Below, piece by piece: positions 1-8,517 of a stretch of 64,000 nucleotides of DNA. The notes beneath the pieces were generated by a model. It made no database searches, was not told the DNA's origin, and was given only the letters and a program-made list of their open reading frames with translations. The number at the start of each line of letters is the position of its first letter. Position 1 is the first letter of the stretch. Source of the DNA: Lentibacter algarum (GTDB lineage Bacteria; Pseudomonadota; Alphaproteobacteria; Rhodobacterales; Rhodobacteraceae). The stretch is taken from NCBI RefSeq assembly GCF_040580765.1, contig NZ_CP158687.1:992001-1056000 (forward strand), given 5' to 3'. The position numbers and the translations under genes are program-made.

Positions 1-737
1 TCGAGCATGGAGGCACGCATGAAGCGGCTGATCTGGGCTGTGACTTGTAGGGCGAGTACCATAACCGGCATGATCATTTGCTTGAGCTGGACCACGAAGC
101 TTTCCCAATCATTGACCACATGGGTGGTGTCATAGATCGAGGGGAACCAGCCGAGATAGACCGAGAAAATTACAATCAGAAGCGGTCCCGTGAAGAACGG
201 GGGGACGGAAAAGCCAATCATCGTGATGAATGTGCCCGCTTGGTCGAAGGCGGAGTATTGTTTGTAGGCCGAGTAAATGCCGATGGGAATGGCGATGAAG
301 AACGCAACCACATAGGCAAGGCCGACGACCCATAGCGTCTGTGGCATCCGCTGGATGATGATGTCCATTACGGGTGAACGGGTCTGCCAGCTGATGACGC
401 GCAGGTCGCAGGGGCCGTCTACTGCTGGGCCACAAGGGGTGTAGAAGTCGGTGTTAGGGAGCCAGCCGAGGAGTGAGCTGTGGTTTGTGAGCCAGTCGAT
501 AAAGACCATCGGCTCGATCCAGAACATCTGCACCAGCCATTTCCAGAACTGGATATACCAAGGTGCGCCGAGGCCGAGCGCTTCGCGCATCTTCTGTTTG
601 ACTTCGGGAGGCACTGTGAGGGGCACCTGCGCCATCGGATCGCCAGGGGCGAGCTGTAGCAGCAAGAAAATGATCAGAGCGATAAACAAAAGCACCGGAA
701 CGGAGAGAATAAGCCGGCGGATCGTATAGGTCAGCAT
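1..737 (-). CDS. Peptide ABC transporter permease, DppB/OppB type (3' end outside window)
   Basis: Inner-membrane channel subunit of a dipeptide/oligopeptide-type importer. Reading from ATG at 737 the protein begins MLTYTIRRLILSVPVLLF, the typical N-terminal membrane helix of DppB/OppB permeases, followed by the family-typical LAPGDP segment. A periplasmic loop of about 100 residues leads into further helices (LWVVGLAYVVAFFIAIPIGI, then FSVPPFFTGPLLIVIFSVYLG). The 245 codons present are open to the window edge, so the C-terminal part, including the EAA loop, is missing. It lies 101 bp behind the binding-protein gene on the same strand, which suggests one operon with more permease genes to the left. 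The substrate class is inferred from the neighbouring peptidase-like genes. Confidence 0.9.
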   Translation of the reverse strand, partial: MLTYTIRRLILSVPVLLFIALIIFLLLQLAPGDPMAQVPLTVPPEVKQKMREALGLGAPWYIQFWKWLVQMFWIEPMVFIDWLTNHSSLLGWLPNTDFYTPCGPAVDGPCDLRVISWQTRSPVMDIIIQRMPQTLWVVGLAYVVAFFIAIPIGIYSAYKQYSAFDQAGTFITMIGFSVPPFFTGPLLIVIFSVYLGWFPSIYDTTHVVNDWESFVVQLKQMIMPVMVLALQVTAQISRFMRASML

Positions 738-795
738 GAAGCGGGGCCTTGGTTTATAGGTCTGTTAATGTCGGATGACGCGGGGCAGTCAGATT

Positions 796-821
796 GGGCG
801 CCCCACAAAAGCAGGACGCCC
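796..821 (-). other. Intercistronic stem-loop behind binding-protein gene
   Basis: Arms 814-821 and 796-803 form an 8-bp stem (GGGCGTCC with GGGCGCCC, one G:U pair) around a 10-nt loop. It starts 18 nt after the stop codon of the peptide-binding protein. No T-run follows, so it looks more like a processing or mRNA-stability hairpin that limits read-through into the permease gene than a full terminator. Confidence 0.5.
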
Positions 822-838
822 TAAAAGCACAAGGCTTA

Positions 839-2542
839 TCAGTCGATGCGATACCACTCAGCGGCATCCCAGAGCTCTGAGTCCCACACGTTGAGGACGT
901 GGCCGCCCAGCGTGTTGGCTTGGCCAGAGACGCGACCACGGTGAACAAGACCCACGATGGTGTGGCTGTCTTTTGTCAGCATGTCGTTCATCTTCTTGGC
1001 GATCTCACCGCGCTTGGCGATGTCGCCTGTGCGGCCGAGTTCGTCGATCAGTGCGTCGTAGGCTGGATCACAGAAGCGGTTGATGTTTTCACCCTGCCAC
1101 TGGCTTGATGGCTTGGGCTCGCCGCCACAACGGTAGGCCGCAAGATACTGCTGCGGGTCTGTGCCGTTGAAGGTGTTGGCATACATTTCTACGTCTGCGT
1201 AGAACTTCTGGAAGGTGTCGGGCGAACCGGGGTCGCCACCGAAGAAGACAGAGGCATCAAGGTTGCGCAGTTCTGTTTCAACACCGATTTCTTCCCACCA
1301 CTGTTTGATCAGGGCCTGGAAGTCCTGACGCACAGCATTGGTTGATGTTTGATAGAGCAGCGAGAGTTTTTTGCCGTCTTTGTCACGCACGCCGTCGCCG
1401 TCTGTATCTGTCCAGCCAGCTTCTTCAAGCAGAGCTTTGGCGCGGTCCATGTCCTGCGTGAGGCAGAAGTCGTTCATCGACGCATAGTTTGCAGGCGATG
1501 GAACGAGATCACATGTGGGCTTACCCGCTTGGCCATAGCCGACTTCTACGAGCAGATCGCGGTCGATCGAAATCGAAAGCGCTTCCCGCACGCGGATGTC
1601 TGAGAGGATTGGGTGTGGGTGCATCACAGTCGAGCGCTCGCCTTCTGGAAGGTCGGGCGATGGGTCTGTCATGTTCATTTCAAGGCGTTCAACGAGTGGG
1701 CCGAAACCTGTAATCGCTTTGCCTTTACCGCCTTCTTCGAACTTTGAGATCACGTCGGGCGCGAGCTGAAGGTTCCATGCGTAGTCCATTTCACCCGTTT
1801 CAAAAACGGCACGGGCCGAGGCAACTGCATCACCACCGCCTTTGAGAACCATTTTGGCAAACTTCGGTTTGTCGGCCTCACGGTAGTTCGGGTTGGCCGA
1901 CAGAGTGATAACGTCGTTTGGCTTGAATTCGTCAACGACGAAAGCGCCTGTGCCGATCGGGTTGAAGTTGGCTTCTGTGCACTCGGGCGCTTTGGCACCT
2001 GTGCAATCAGCAAACTGGGCCGCTTGGATAATAGGTGACTGTCCACCCACGAGCGGGCCGTATGGATTTGGCTTGGGCTCGTTGAACGTGATGACAAGGG
2101 TCATATCGTCAGGCGTTTCAATGCTTTTTACACCGTCAAAGAATGCCGCTTGGGCGCAGCCGCCTTCGGGGTTCATGCAGTAGTCAGCCGTGAATTTGGC
2201 GTCGTTTGATGTGACTGGCGTACCATCTGACCAGAGGATGCCTGGGCGGATTTTCCATGTGATTGTTGTGAGGTCTTCGCTCACACCGCCATTGGCCACT
2301 GTGGGCACTTCTGCGGCAACGAAAGGCACAAGGGCGCCAGTTTCGTCGTAGCGGGCGAGGGGTTCGATCACGAGCGAGGCGGCTTCGACATCTTTCGTGC
2401 CGCCTGAAAGGTAGGGGTTCATGATCGAAGGCGCTTGCCAGTAGATCACGTTGACTTGGCCGTCAGAGCCACGCTCGGCCATGGCCGCCGGGGCCATAAC
2501 AAACGCTGCCGCTGCACCAAGCAGAAGGGTTTTGACTTTCAT
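839..2542 (-). CDS. Periplasmic peptide-binding protein (SBP family 5)
   Basis: Extracytoplasmic solute-binding subunit of the peptide ABC importer; it captures the ligand in the periplasm and delivers it to the permeases. Its 567 residues fit the DppA/OppA family. A signal peptide covers residues 1-22, ending in APAAMA. The N-terminal stretch YWQAPSIMNPYLSGG, the WSDGTPVTSNDAKFT motif (W-SDG-P-TA-D consensus of SBP family 5) and the segment DIRVREALSISIDRDLL place it in that family. Acidic DTDGDGVRDKDG near residue 380 resembles a calcium-binding loop found in some family members. It is first in the minus-strand operon and divergent from the ATPase gene. Ligand specificity cannot be read from the sequence. 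Confidence 0.93.
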   Translation of the reverse strand: MKVKTLLLGAAAAFVMAPAAMAERGSDGQVNVIYWQAPSIMNPYLSGGTKDVEAASLVIEPLARYDETGALVPFVAAEVPTVANGGVSEDLTTITWKIRPGILWSDGTPVTSNDAKFTADYCMNPEGGCAQAAFFDGVKSIETPDDMTLVITFNEPKPNPYGPLVGGQSPIIQAAQFADCTGAKAPECTEANFNPIGTGAFVVDEFKPNDVITLSANPNYREADKPKFAKMVLKGGGDAVASARAVFETGEMDYAWNLQLAPDVISKFEEGGKGKAITGFGPLVERLEMNMTDPSPDLPEGERSTVMHPHPILSDIRVREALSISIDRDLLVEVGYGQAGKPTCDLVPSPANYASMNDFCLTQDMDRAKALLEEAGWTDTDGDGVRDKDGKKLSLLYQTSTNAVRQDFQALIKQWWEEIGVETELRNLDASVFFGGDPGSPDTFQKFYADVEMYANTFNGTDPQQYLAAYRCGGEPKPSSQWQGENINRFCDPAYDALIDELGRTGDIAKRGEIAKKMNDMLTKDSHTIVGLVHRGRVSGQANTLGGHVLNVWDSELWDAAEWYRID

Positions 2543-2739
2543 ATTTTACTCCATGTTGGACGAAACTTGCGCCTCGTCTGAGCTTGTCCGCATGTTTTGC
2601 GGTTTCGTCGGGGCGGGGCAGTCTGGATTTCAGACATCAGTCAGTTGGCCTGACTTTCCCCCGCAATGAGGATCATACGACACAGAGATTCGCAAAAATG
2701 CAAGCCCTTTGAATGGACCGTGATGCGAACCTAACGGAA

Positions 2740-2762
2740 CACTGCGCGCGCAGCTTGCAGTG
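2740..2762. promoter_or_regulatory. Inverted repeat CACTGC-N11-GCAGTG in divergent promoter region
   Basis: Perfect 6-bp arms at 2740-2745 and 2757-2762, ending one base before a consensus -35 hexamer (TTGACA, 2764-2769). A -10-like TAGCGT lies 18 bp further on (2788-2793), and the ATPase gene starts at 2826. The position suits an operator or activator site between the two divergent peptide-transport units. Function is inferred from position alone. Confidence 0.35.
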
Positions 2763-2763
2763 T

Positions 2764-2793
2764 TTGACAGTCAGCCGTTCCCCTCTGTAGCGT
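2764..2793 (+). promoter_or_regulatory. Candidate sigma-70 promoter for peptide ATPase operon
   Basis: TTGACA at 2764-2769 and TAGCGT at 2788-2793 with an 18-bp spacer, about 33 bp upstream of the ATG at 2826. The -35 is a consensus match and the -10 is weak. The whole 283-bp divergent region (2543-2825) has no gene. Confidence 0.4.
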
Positions 2794-2825
2794 GGTGCTA
2801 TCTGCTTTGAAGGAATGGCTCTCTG

Positions 2826-4646
2826 ATGCTTGATCACCCCCTTGCGACAATTGAAAACCTGCGTGTCGAGTTCCAAACAAAAGACGGCCCTGTTGTTGGG
2901 GTCGAGGATGTTTCGTTTGAGATACGGCCTGGTGAAACCATTTGTATTGTTGGGGAATCGGGCTCAGGCAAGTCTGTCTCGTCACTCTCGCTGATGCGGC
3001 TGATTGAGTACGGTGGCGGCGATATAGCGGGGGGGCGTCTGCTCTTTAAACGGGGCAACGGTGATGAGATTGATCTCGCCAAAACGGACCAAAGCCTGAT
3101 GCGCACGATTCGGGGAAACGAGATTGGGATGATCTTTCAGGAGCCGATGACGGCGCTGAACCCTGTCTTTACCGTGGGCCGCCAGCTGACTGAGGGGCTG
3201 CGGATGCATAAGGGCCTCAACAAAGCCGAGGCCGAGGCCCGTGCGCTGGATTTGCTCAAGCAGGTGCGTATCCCTGAGCCCGAGCGGAGGCTGACACAAT
3301 ATCCACACGAACTTTCAGGCGGGATGCGCCAGAGGGTTGTGATTGCGATGGCGCTGGCCTGTGAGCCGCGGTTGCTGATTGCGGATGAGCCAACGACGGC
3401 GCTTGATGTGACGATTCAGGCCGAGATCCTTGCGTTGATGGACCGCCTCAAGCGTGAGACGGGTACGGCTGTTATGTTTATCACTCACGACATGGCTGTC
3501 GTCGCTCAGATGGCGGACCGTGTTGTTGTGATGTTTCGCGGCAAGAAGGTTGAGGAGGGCGCTGTTGAGGATATTTTCGAGCGCCCACAGCACAATTACA
3601 CCAAGGCGCTGTTGGCGGCGGTGCCCAAGCTTGGGGAGATGCGCGGCAAGGCCTATCCCGAACCAATGAAGCTTTTGGGCAAGTCTGACCAGAACCTAGA
3701 CCCGATCAAGGGCAGTGATGAGGTTTTGCTGGAGGTAAAGCATCTGACCACGCGCTTCCCTGTGAAGGGGGGCTTCTTTCGCCGTACTGTCGCCAATGTG
3801 CATGCGGTTGAGGATATTTCCTTTACGATCAACAAGGGGCGTACGCTGAGCCTTGTTGGCGAGAGCGGCTGCGGCAAATCTACTGCGGGGCGCTCGCTTT
3901 TGAGGCTCGTGGAGCCGCAATCGGGCGAAGTGCACCTCGATGGCAAGGATATTATGGCGCTCGGCAGCAATGATCTGCGCGCCGCACGGCTTGATATGCA
4001 GATGATTTTTCAAGATCCGTTTGCGAGCCTTAACCCGCAGATGAATTTGATGAGCCAAGTGGCTGAGCCTTTGCAGAACTATGGTGTTGCCAAGGGGCAG
4101 GAGCTTCAGGACAGGATTGCAGCGCTGTTTGACCGGGTTGAACTGCCGCGCTCTTTCTTGCGGCGCTTTCCGCACGAACTCTCTGGTGGACAGCGCCAGC
4201 GCGTCGCGATTGCGCGCGCTTTGGCGCTCAATCCTAAACTGATCGTTGCGGATGAAGCCGTGAGCGCTTTGGATGTTTCGGTGCAAGCTCAGGTTTTGAA
4301 CCTGATGATGGAATTGCAGGCAGAATTGGAACTGTCCTACCTCTTTATCAGCCATGATATGGCTGTGGTGGAGCGGGTGAGCCATGATGTGGGTGTGATG
4401 TATCTGGGCCGTATTGTAGAGTTGGGGCCACGCGCGGCAGTTTTTGAGAATCCGCAGCATCCTTATACACAAGCTCTGATGAAGGCGGTTCCGATTGCCG
4501 ACCCGCGCAACCGCAAGGACGAGCGCGAGCTGAACTTTAAGCCCATCCCATCACCGATCCATCCCGTGGGATATGAGGCGGCGCCGTCGGAGTATCGTGA
4601 GATTGGCGCGGGGCATTATATTCTGACCACGGACAGTGGCTATTAA
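2826..4646 (+). CDS. Fused double ATP-binding protein of peptide ABC transporter (DppD-DppF type)
   Basis: Energises the peptide importer. Two complete nucleotide-binding domains are fused in 606 residues, corresponding to DppD plus DppF (as in GsiA-like proteins). Domain 1 has Walker A GESGSGKS (43-50), signature LSGGMRQR (163-170) and Walker B LLIADEP (183-189). Domain 2 has Walker A GESGCGKS (345-352), signature LSGGQRQR (452-459) and a Walker B reading LIVADEA, with Ala where Pro is usual. Each domain is followed by the oligopeptide-transporter C-terminal extension (for example NYTKALLAAVP and HPYTQALMKAVP). It is transcribed away from the binding protein and permease and heads a set of deacylase and amidohydrolase genes. 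Confidence 0.94.
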   Translation: MLDHPLATIENLRVEFQTKDGPVVGVEDVSFEIRPGETICIVGESGSGKSVSSLSLMRLIEYGGGDIAGGRLLFKRGNGDEIDLAKTDQSLMRTIRGNEIGMIFQEPMTALNPVFTVGRQLTEGLRMHKGLNKAEAEARALDLLKQVRIPEPERRLTQYPHELSGGMRQRVVIAMALACEPRLLIADEPTTALDVTIQAEILALMDRLKRETGTAVMFITHDMAVVAQMADRVVVMFRGKKVEEGAVEDIFERPQHNYTKALLAAVPKLGEMRGKAYPEPMKLLGKSDQNLDPIKGSDEVLLEVKHLTTRFPVKGGFFRRTVANVHAVEDISFTINKGRTLSLVGESGCGKSTAGRSLLRLVEPQSGEVHLDGKDIMALGSNDLRAARLDMQMIFQDPFASLNPQMNLMSQVAEPLQNYGVAKGQELQDRIAALFDRVELPRSFLRRFPHELSGGQRQRVAIARALALNPKLIVADEAVSALDVSVQAQVLNLMMELQAELELSYLFISHDMAVVERVSHDVGVMYLGRIVELGPRAAVFENPQHPYTQALMKAVPIADPRNRKDERELNFKPIPSPIHPVGYEAAPSEYREIGAGHYILTTDSGY

Positions 4647-4657
4647 GAGAGCGGTTT

Positions 4658-4757
4658 CGCCTGCTGACGCAGGCGATCCGGTGGGGGCTCTGCCCCCAGA
4701 CCCCCGTAATAGGTGGGGGCCAGCCCCCACGCCCCCGGGATATTTCTGAAGAGAAGA
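4658..4757. repeat. Three consecutive hairpins; GC-rich intergenic element
   Basis: Three perfect stem-loops stand side by side between the ATPase and argE-like genes: 4658-4675 (CGCCTGC/GCAGGCG, 4-nt loop), 4682-4698 (TGGGGGC/GCCCCCA, 3-nt loop) and 4713-4730 (GTGGGGGC/GCCCCCAC). They are followed by CCCCCGGGATATTTCTGAAG and a purine-rich GAGAAGAAGGAGG stretch. A diverged inverted copy of the same element (CTGCCCCCAGACC ... GATATTT ... GAAG) lies at 24275-24322. The block probably acts as a terminator or REP-like mRNA-stability element; this is inference. Confidence 0.6.
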
Positions 4758-4804
4758 AGGAGGGGGCTTGGGAGCATATCAGGATGCGCTGTAAGGAGAC
4801 GACT

Positions 4805-5968
4805 ATGACCATTATGACGCCTTATGAACTGATGGAGAAGTTGATCAGCTTTCCCACGGTGAGCCGTGATCCGAACACTGATTTGATTGATTGGGTTGAG
4901 AGCTATCTGGCGGCACATGGCATTGTGAGCCACCGACACTGGCGCGATGAGGCGCGGACGCATTGTGCGCTGTTTGCCCATGTTGGTCCTGAGATCGAGG
5001 GCGGAGTGGTGCTCTCGGGGCATACAGATGTTGTGCCTGTGGATGGGCAGCCTTGGAGCTCTGATCCCTTCACGGTGACGGAGCGGGACGGGAAGTATTT
5101 TGGGCGCGGGACCTGCGATATGAAGGGCTTTGATGCGCTTGCGATCTGGGCACTTGTGGAGGCCAAGCGGCGTGGCGTGAAGCGGCCTTTGCAGATTGCT
5201 CTCAGTTATGATGAGGAGGTTGGTTGCACCGGTGCGCCTGCGATGATTGAGGCGATGCAGGGCGTTTTGCCAAAGGCCGAGCTTGCCATCATCGGGGAGC
5301 CGTCTTTGATGAAATGTGTGAACGGCCACAAGGGCGGCGTGGGTGTGGCGACACATGTTGTCGGGTTTGAGGTTCACAGCTCAATCATGCACCGTGGTGT
5401 GAGCGCGGTGATGGAGGCTGCAAAGCTTCTGGAGTGGGCCAATGAGGTCAATGCGGAAAACATGGCGGCCACGCCTGATGCGCTTGCGGCGATGTTTGAT
5501 CCGCCTTGGAGCAATGCGCATGTTGGTACGATTGAGGGCGGCACGGCGAACAATATCACCGCGAAAGATTGCAAGTTTATCATGGGGTTTCGGGTTGTTC
5601 CGAGCGAAAACAAGCAGGATTGGGTGGAACGCTATACGGCGCGCGCTCGTGAGGTCGAGGCTGAGATGCAGGCCATTCACCCTGAGGCGCGCATTGACCT
5701 TACCGGCTTTTTTGATGTGCCGGGGCTGAAGCCTGAGGAACATGGCGTGGCTGAAAACTTTGTGCGCCGCCTAACGGGGGACAATGCCAGCCATGTTGTG
5801 AGCTACGGGACAGAAGCGGGACAATTTCAGGAGGCTGGATACTCGGCTGTGATCTGTGGACCCGGTAGCATCGAGCAGGCCCATCAGCCTGACGAATACA
5901 TTACGATTGCCGAGTTTGAAGCGGGGCAGCGCTTTATGGAGCGGCTGCTTGAGGAGCTTGCTGCGTGA
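4805..5968 (+). CDS. argE: Acetylornithine deacetylase-like M20 peptidase (ArgE family)
   Basis: Zn-dependent deacylase, most like N-acetylornithine deacetylase, which releases ornithine and acetate. Metal-site motifs are present: GHTDVVPV (first His/Asp), CDMKGFDAL (bridging Asp), YDEEVGC (general-base Glu pair) and GEPS. Length is 387 residues from ATG 4805. That start is chosen over ATG 4784 because AAGGAG (4793-4798) sits 6 nt before it. The gene directly follows the peptide ATPase gene and overlaps the next gene (TGATG). In this setting it may act on N-acylated amino acids taken up as nutrients rather than in arginine synthesis; that part is inferred from context. Confidence 0.85.
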   Translation: MTIMTPYELMEKLISFPTVSRDPNTDLIDWVESYLAAHGIVSHRHWRDEARTHCALFAHVGPEIEGGVVLSGHTDVVPVDGQPWSSDPFTVTERDGKYFGRGTCDMKGFDALAIWALVEAKRRGVKRPLQIALSYDEEVGCTGAPAMIEAMQGVLPKAELAIIGEPSLMKCVNGHKGGVGVATHVVGFEVHSSIMHRGVSAVMEAAKLLEWANEVNAENMAATPDALAAMFDPPWSNAHVGTIEGGTANNITAKDCKFIMGFRVVPSENKQDWVERYTARAREVEAEMQAIHPEARIDLTGFFDVPGLKPEEHGVAENFVRRLTGDNASHVVSYGTEAGQFQEAGYSAVICGPGSIEQAHQPDEYITIAEFEAGQRFMERLLEELAA

Positions 5969-7308
5969 TGCGGGGGATCCCTTTGGGCCTGCAAAACGCG
6001 CCCGAGCATGTGGGCGCTTTGCCTGCTGAGGCGGATGCAGTCATCATTGGTGGCGGCGTCATCGGGATTTGCGCGGCCTATTATCTGGCGCAGCGGGGCT
6101 TGAAGGCTTTGGTGTTGGAAAAGGGCCGTGTGGCTGCCGAGCAGAGCGGGCGCAATTGGGGCTGGATTCGCAAGACGGGGCGTGACTATGCCGAGCTTCC
6201 AATCGTTATTGAGGCACAAGAACGCTGGGAAGAGTTGGCCAAGGTCTGCAAGGATGACTTCGGGCTGAGGCGCGCGGGCGTTACGTTTTTGCCCAAGAAC
6301 GAAGAGCAGCTTGCAAAATATGAGGTCTGGGCGCGCGAGTTCGGGGCCGCTGCTGGGACCAAAATGCTTGGTGCGGCACAGGTTGCCGCGATGCTGCCTG
6401 ATGCGATCAATCCTTGGGGCGGGGCTATGCACACGCCCGATGATATGGTGGCGGAGCCCTTTGAGGCTGTGCCTGCGATCGCGCGGGCGGCAGTGCTTGC
6501 GGGGGCCATTGTTCGAGAGGGCTGTGCTGTGCGTGGGTTGGTGCGCGCGGGCGGCGCTGTGAGCGGAGTTGTCACCGAGGCTGGAGAGGTCAAAACGAGG
6601 CTTGTGCTTGTGGCAGCAGGCTCGTGGTCTTCGCTCTTTCTGCGCCGTGAGGGGGTGAGTATTCCGCAGTTGTCTGTACGTTCCAATGTCTTAGCGACCG
6701 CGCCGATGCCGTCTTTCTTTGAGGGCGCTGCGGGGGAGGATGCGATGTCATTCCGTCGCCGTAAGGATGGCGGCTATACGATGGCCTCGCTTGGGGTCAA
6801 TCATCTTTGGGTTGGGCCTGATGCGCTGCGCCATGTGCCGCATTATCGTCAGCTGATTGTCGGCGGGGACTTTGGCATGAGTTACCGCCCACCCGCGCCA
6901 AAGGACTGGCCAGACGGTTTGTTGACCAAGCGGCGGTGGGGCTTTGATGAGGAGACGCCGTTTGAGCGGATGCGCGTGCTTGACCCTCAGCCGAGTGACA
7001 AAGCGCTCGACAGGATGCTTGATAAATTTGCGGCGCGCTTCCCTAAAGTGGGGCGGCCCAAGGTGGCGAGGCGTTGGGCGGGTATGATTGATACGATGCC
7101 TGATGTTGTGCCGATCGTGGATCATGCGCCGATTGAAGGGCTTAGCATTTGCACGGGGATGTGTGGCCATGGGTTCGGGATCGGGCCTGCTTTCGGGCGC
7201 ATCATGGCGGACATGATGGTGGGACGTGACGTCGGACATGATCTCACGCGTTTTCGCCTTGCGCGGTTTGACAGCTATGCCAAGCTTGAGCTTGGACCCG
7301 ATGTTTAA
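5968..7308 (+). CDS. FAD-dependent D-amino-acid dehydrogenase-like oxidoreductase (DAO family)
   Basis: Flavoprotein of the DAO superfamily that oxidises amines or amino acids. The dinucleotide-binding motif GGGVIG follows AVIIGGG near residue 28 and ends in the expected acidic residue of LVLEKG. The C-terminal part carries ARRWAGMIDTMPDVVPIVD and the FAD-contact segment SICTGMCGHGFGIGPAFG. The ATG at 5968 overlaps the argE stop (TGATG); a GTG at 5965 is an alternative. About 446 residues, typical for the family. Its place between a deacylase and amidohydrolases suggests it works on an amino acid released from a peptide or acyl conjugate. The actual substrate is unknown. Confidence 0.85.
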   Translation: MRGIPLGLQNAPEHVGALPAEADAVIIGGGVIGICAAYYLAQRGLKALVLEKGRVAAEQSGRNWGWIRKTGRDYAELPIVIEAQERWEELAKVCKDDFGLRRAGVTFLPKNEEQLAKYEVWAREFGAAAGTKMLGAAQVAAMLPDAINPWGGAMHTPDDMVAEPFEAVPAIARAAVLAGAIVREGCAVRGLVRAGGAVSGVVTEAGEVKTRLVLVAAGSWSSLFLRREGVSIPQLSVRSNVLATAPMPSFFEGAAGEDAMSFRRRKDGGYTMASLGVNHLWVGPDALRHVPHYRQLIVGGDFGMSYRPPAPKDWPDGLLTKRRWGFDEETPFERMRVLDPQPSDKALDRMLDKFAARFPKVGRPKVARRWAGMIDTMPDVVPIVDHAPIEGLSICTGMCGHGFGIGPAFGRIMADMMVGRDVGHDLTRFRLARFDSYAKLELGPDV

Positions 7309-7332
7309 GGGCTGCACAATGGGAGAGGCGTG

Positions 7333-8502
7333 ATGCCGATCAAAAACAGATTTTCAGATTTGAGCGGAGAGATTACGGCGTGGCGGCGGGACTTTCACGC
7401 CCACCCCGAGCTGAGATTTGAAGAGACACGCACGGCGGGGCTTGTGGCCGAGCGGCTCAAAGGCTTTGGCTGTGACGAGGTCGTTGAGGGCTTTGGCAAG
7501 ACTGGCGTTGTTGCGGTGATCCGTGGGCGCGGGCAGGCAAGCGGGCGCACGATCGGCTTTCGCGCGGATATGGATGCTCTGCCGATCACCGAAGCGACAG
7601 GGCTTGAGTATGCTTCCGAAACAGCGGGTACGATGCATGCCTGTGGCCATGATGGGCATATCTCCATGCTCTTGGGAGCGGCGCAATATTTGGCCGAAAC
7701 ACGCAACTTTGACGGCACGGTTGTGCTTGTGTTTCAGCCTGCCGAAGAGGGTGGAGGCGGGGCGCGCGCCATGCTCAAAGACGGGTTGATGGAGCGCTTT
7801 GAGATCGACGAGATTTATGGAATGCACAATTGGCCCGGGATCGAGGCGGGGCAGTTTGCGATGCGTGAAGGCCCGCAAATGGCGGCGGCAGATTCCTTTG
7901 AAGTTCGAGTGCGCGGCAAGGGCGGACATGGGGCGATGCCGCATATTGCGGTGGATACCAGCCTTGTGGCCAGCCATATTATTATCGCTTTGCAATCAGT
8001 TGTCTCTCGCAATGTGGATCCGCTCAAGGCGGCGATTGTCTCGGTCTGCGGGATGAAGAGCGACACGGACACATACAATGTGATTCCTGACGAGGTTCTG
8101 CTTAAGGGCACGACGCGCTATCTGCACCCTGAAGTGCAGGGTGTGATCCGTGAACGGATGCAGGCGCTTGTGACGCAGACAGCGGCGGCTTATGGCGCGA
8201 GCGCTGAGCTGACCTACTTTGTCGGTGTACCGCCGACGATGAACGCGCCTGAGGCGGTGACCCATGCGGCTGAGGCTGCATTGGCTGTGACGGGTAAGGC
8301 GCCGCTTGAGATTGATCCTGTGATGCCTGCTGAGGATTTCTCGGAGATGCTTTTGGCGCGGCCCGGGGCCTATGTCTTTATTGGCAACGGCGACAGCGCC
8401 GATCTGCACAATCCGCTTTATAACTTTAACGACGATATCTTGCCTGTAGGCGCGAGCTTCTTTGCTGAATTGGCAGAGAACCGTATGCCGCTTGGGGATT
8501 GA
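7333..8502 (+). CDS. M20 amidohydrolase (hippurate hydrolase / N-acyl-amino-acid hydrolase type), copy 1
   Basis: Zinc or manganese aminoacylase of the M20D/HipO family that cleaves the amide of N-acyl amino acids. Visible motifs are FRADMDALPI, MHACGHDGH (metal ligands), QPAEEGGGG (catalytic Glu) and MHNWPG, plus the dimerisation-domain GGHGAMPH. 389 residues. ATG 7333 is preferred to GTG 7330 because GGGAGAGG ends at 7328. The next gene is a paralogue of the same length and motif order, only 15 bp downstream, pointing to tandem duplication and possibly divided acyl specificity. Confidence 0.9.
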   Translation: MPIKNRFSDLSGEITAWRRDFHAHPELRFEETRTAGLVAERLKGFGCDEVVEGFGKTGVVAVIRGRGQASGRTIGFRADMDALPITEATGLEYASETAGTMHACGHDGHISMLLGAAQYLAETRNFDGTVVLVFQPAEEGGGGARAMLKDGLMERFEIDEIYGMHNWPGIEAGQFAMREGPQMAAADSFEVRVRGKGGHGAMPHIAVDTSLVASHIIIALQSVVSRNVDPLKAAIVSVCGMKSDTDTYNVIPDEVLLKGTTRYLHPEVQGVIRERMQALVTQTAAAYGASAELTYFVGVPPTMNAPEAVTHAAEAALAVTGKAPLEIDPVMPAEDFSEMLLARPGAYVFIGNGDSADLHNPLYNFNDDILPVGASFFAELAENRMPLGD

Positions 8503-8517
8503 TTAGGGAGAACGACC

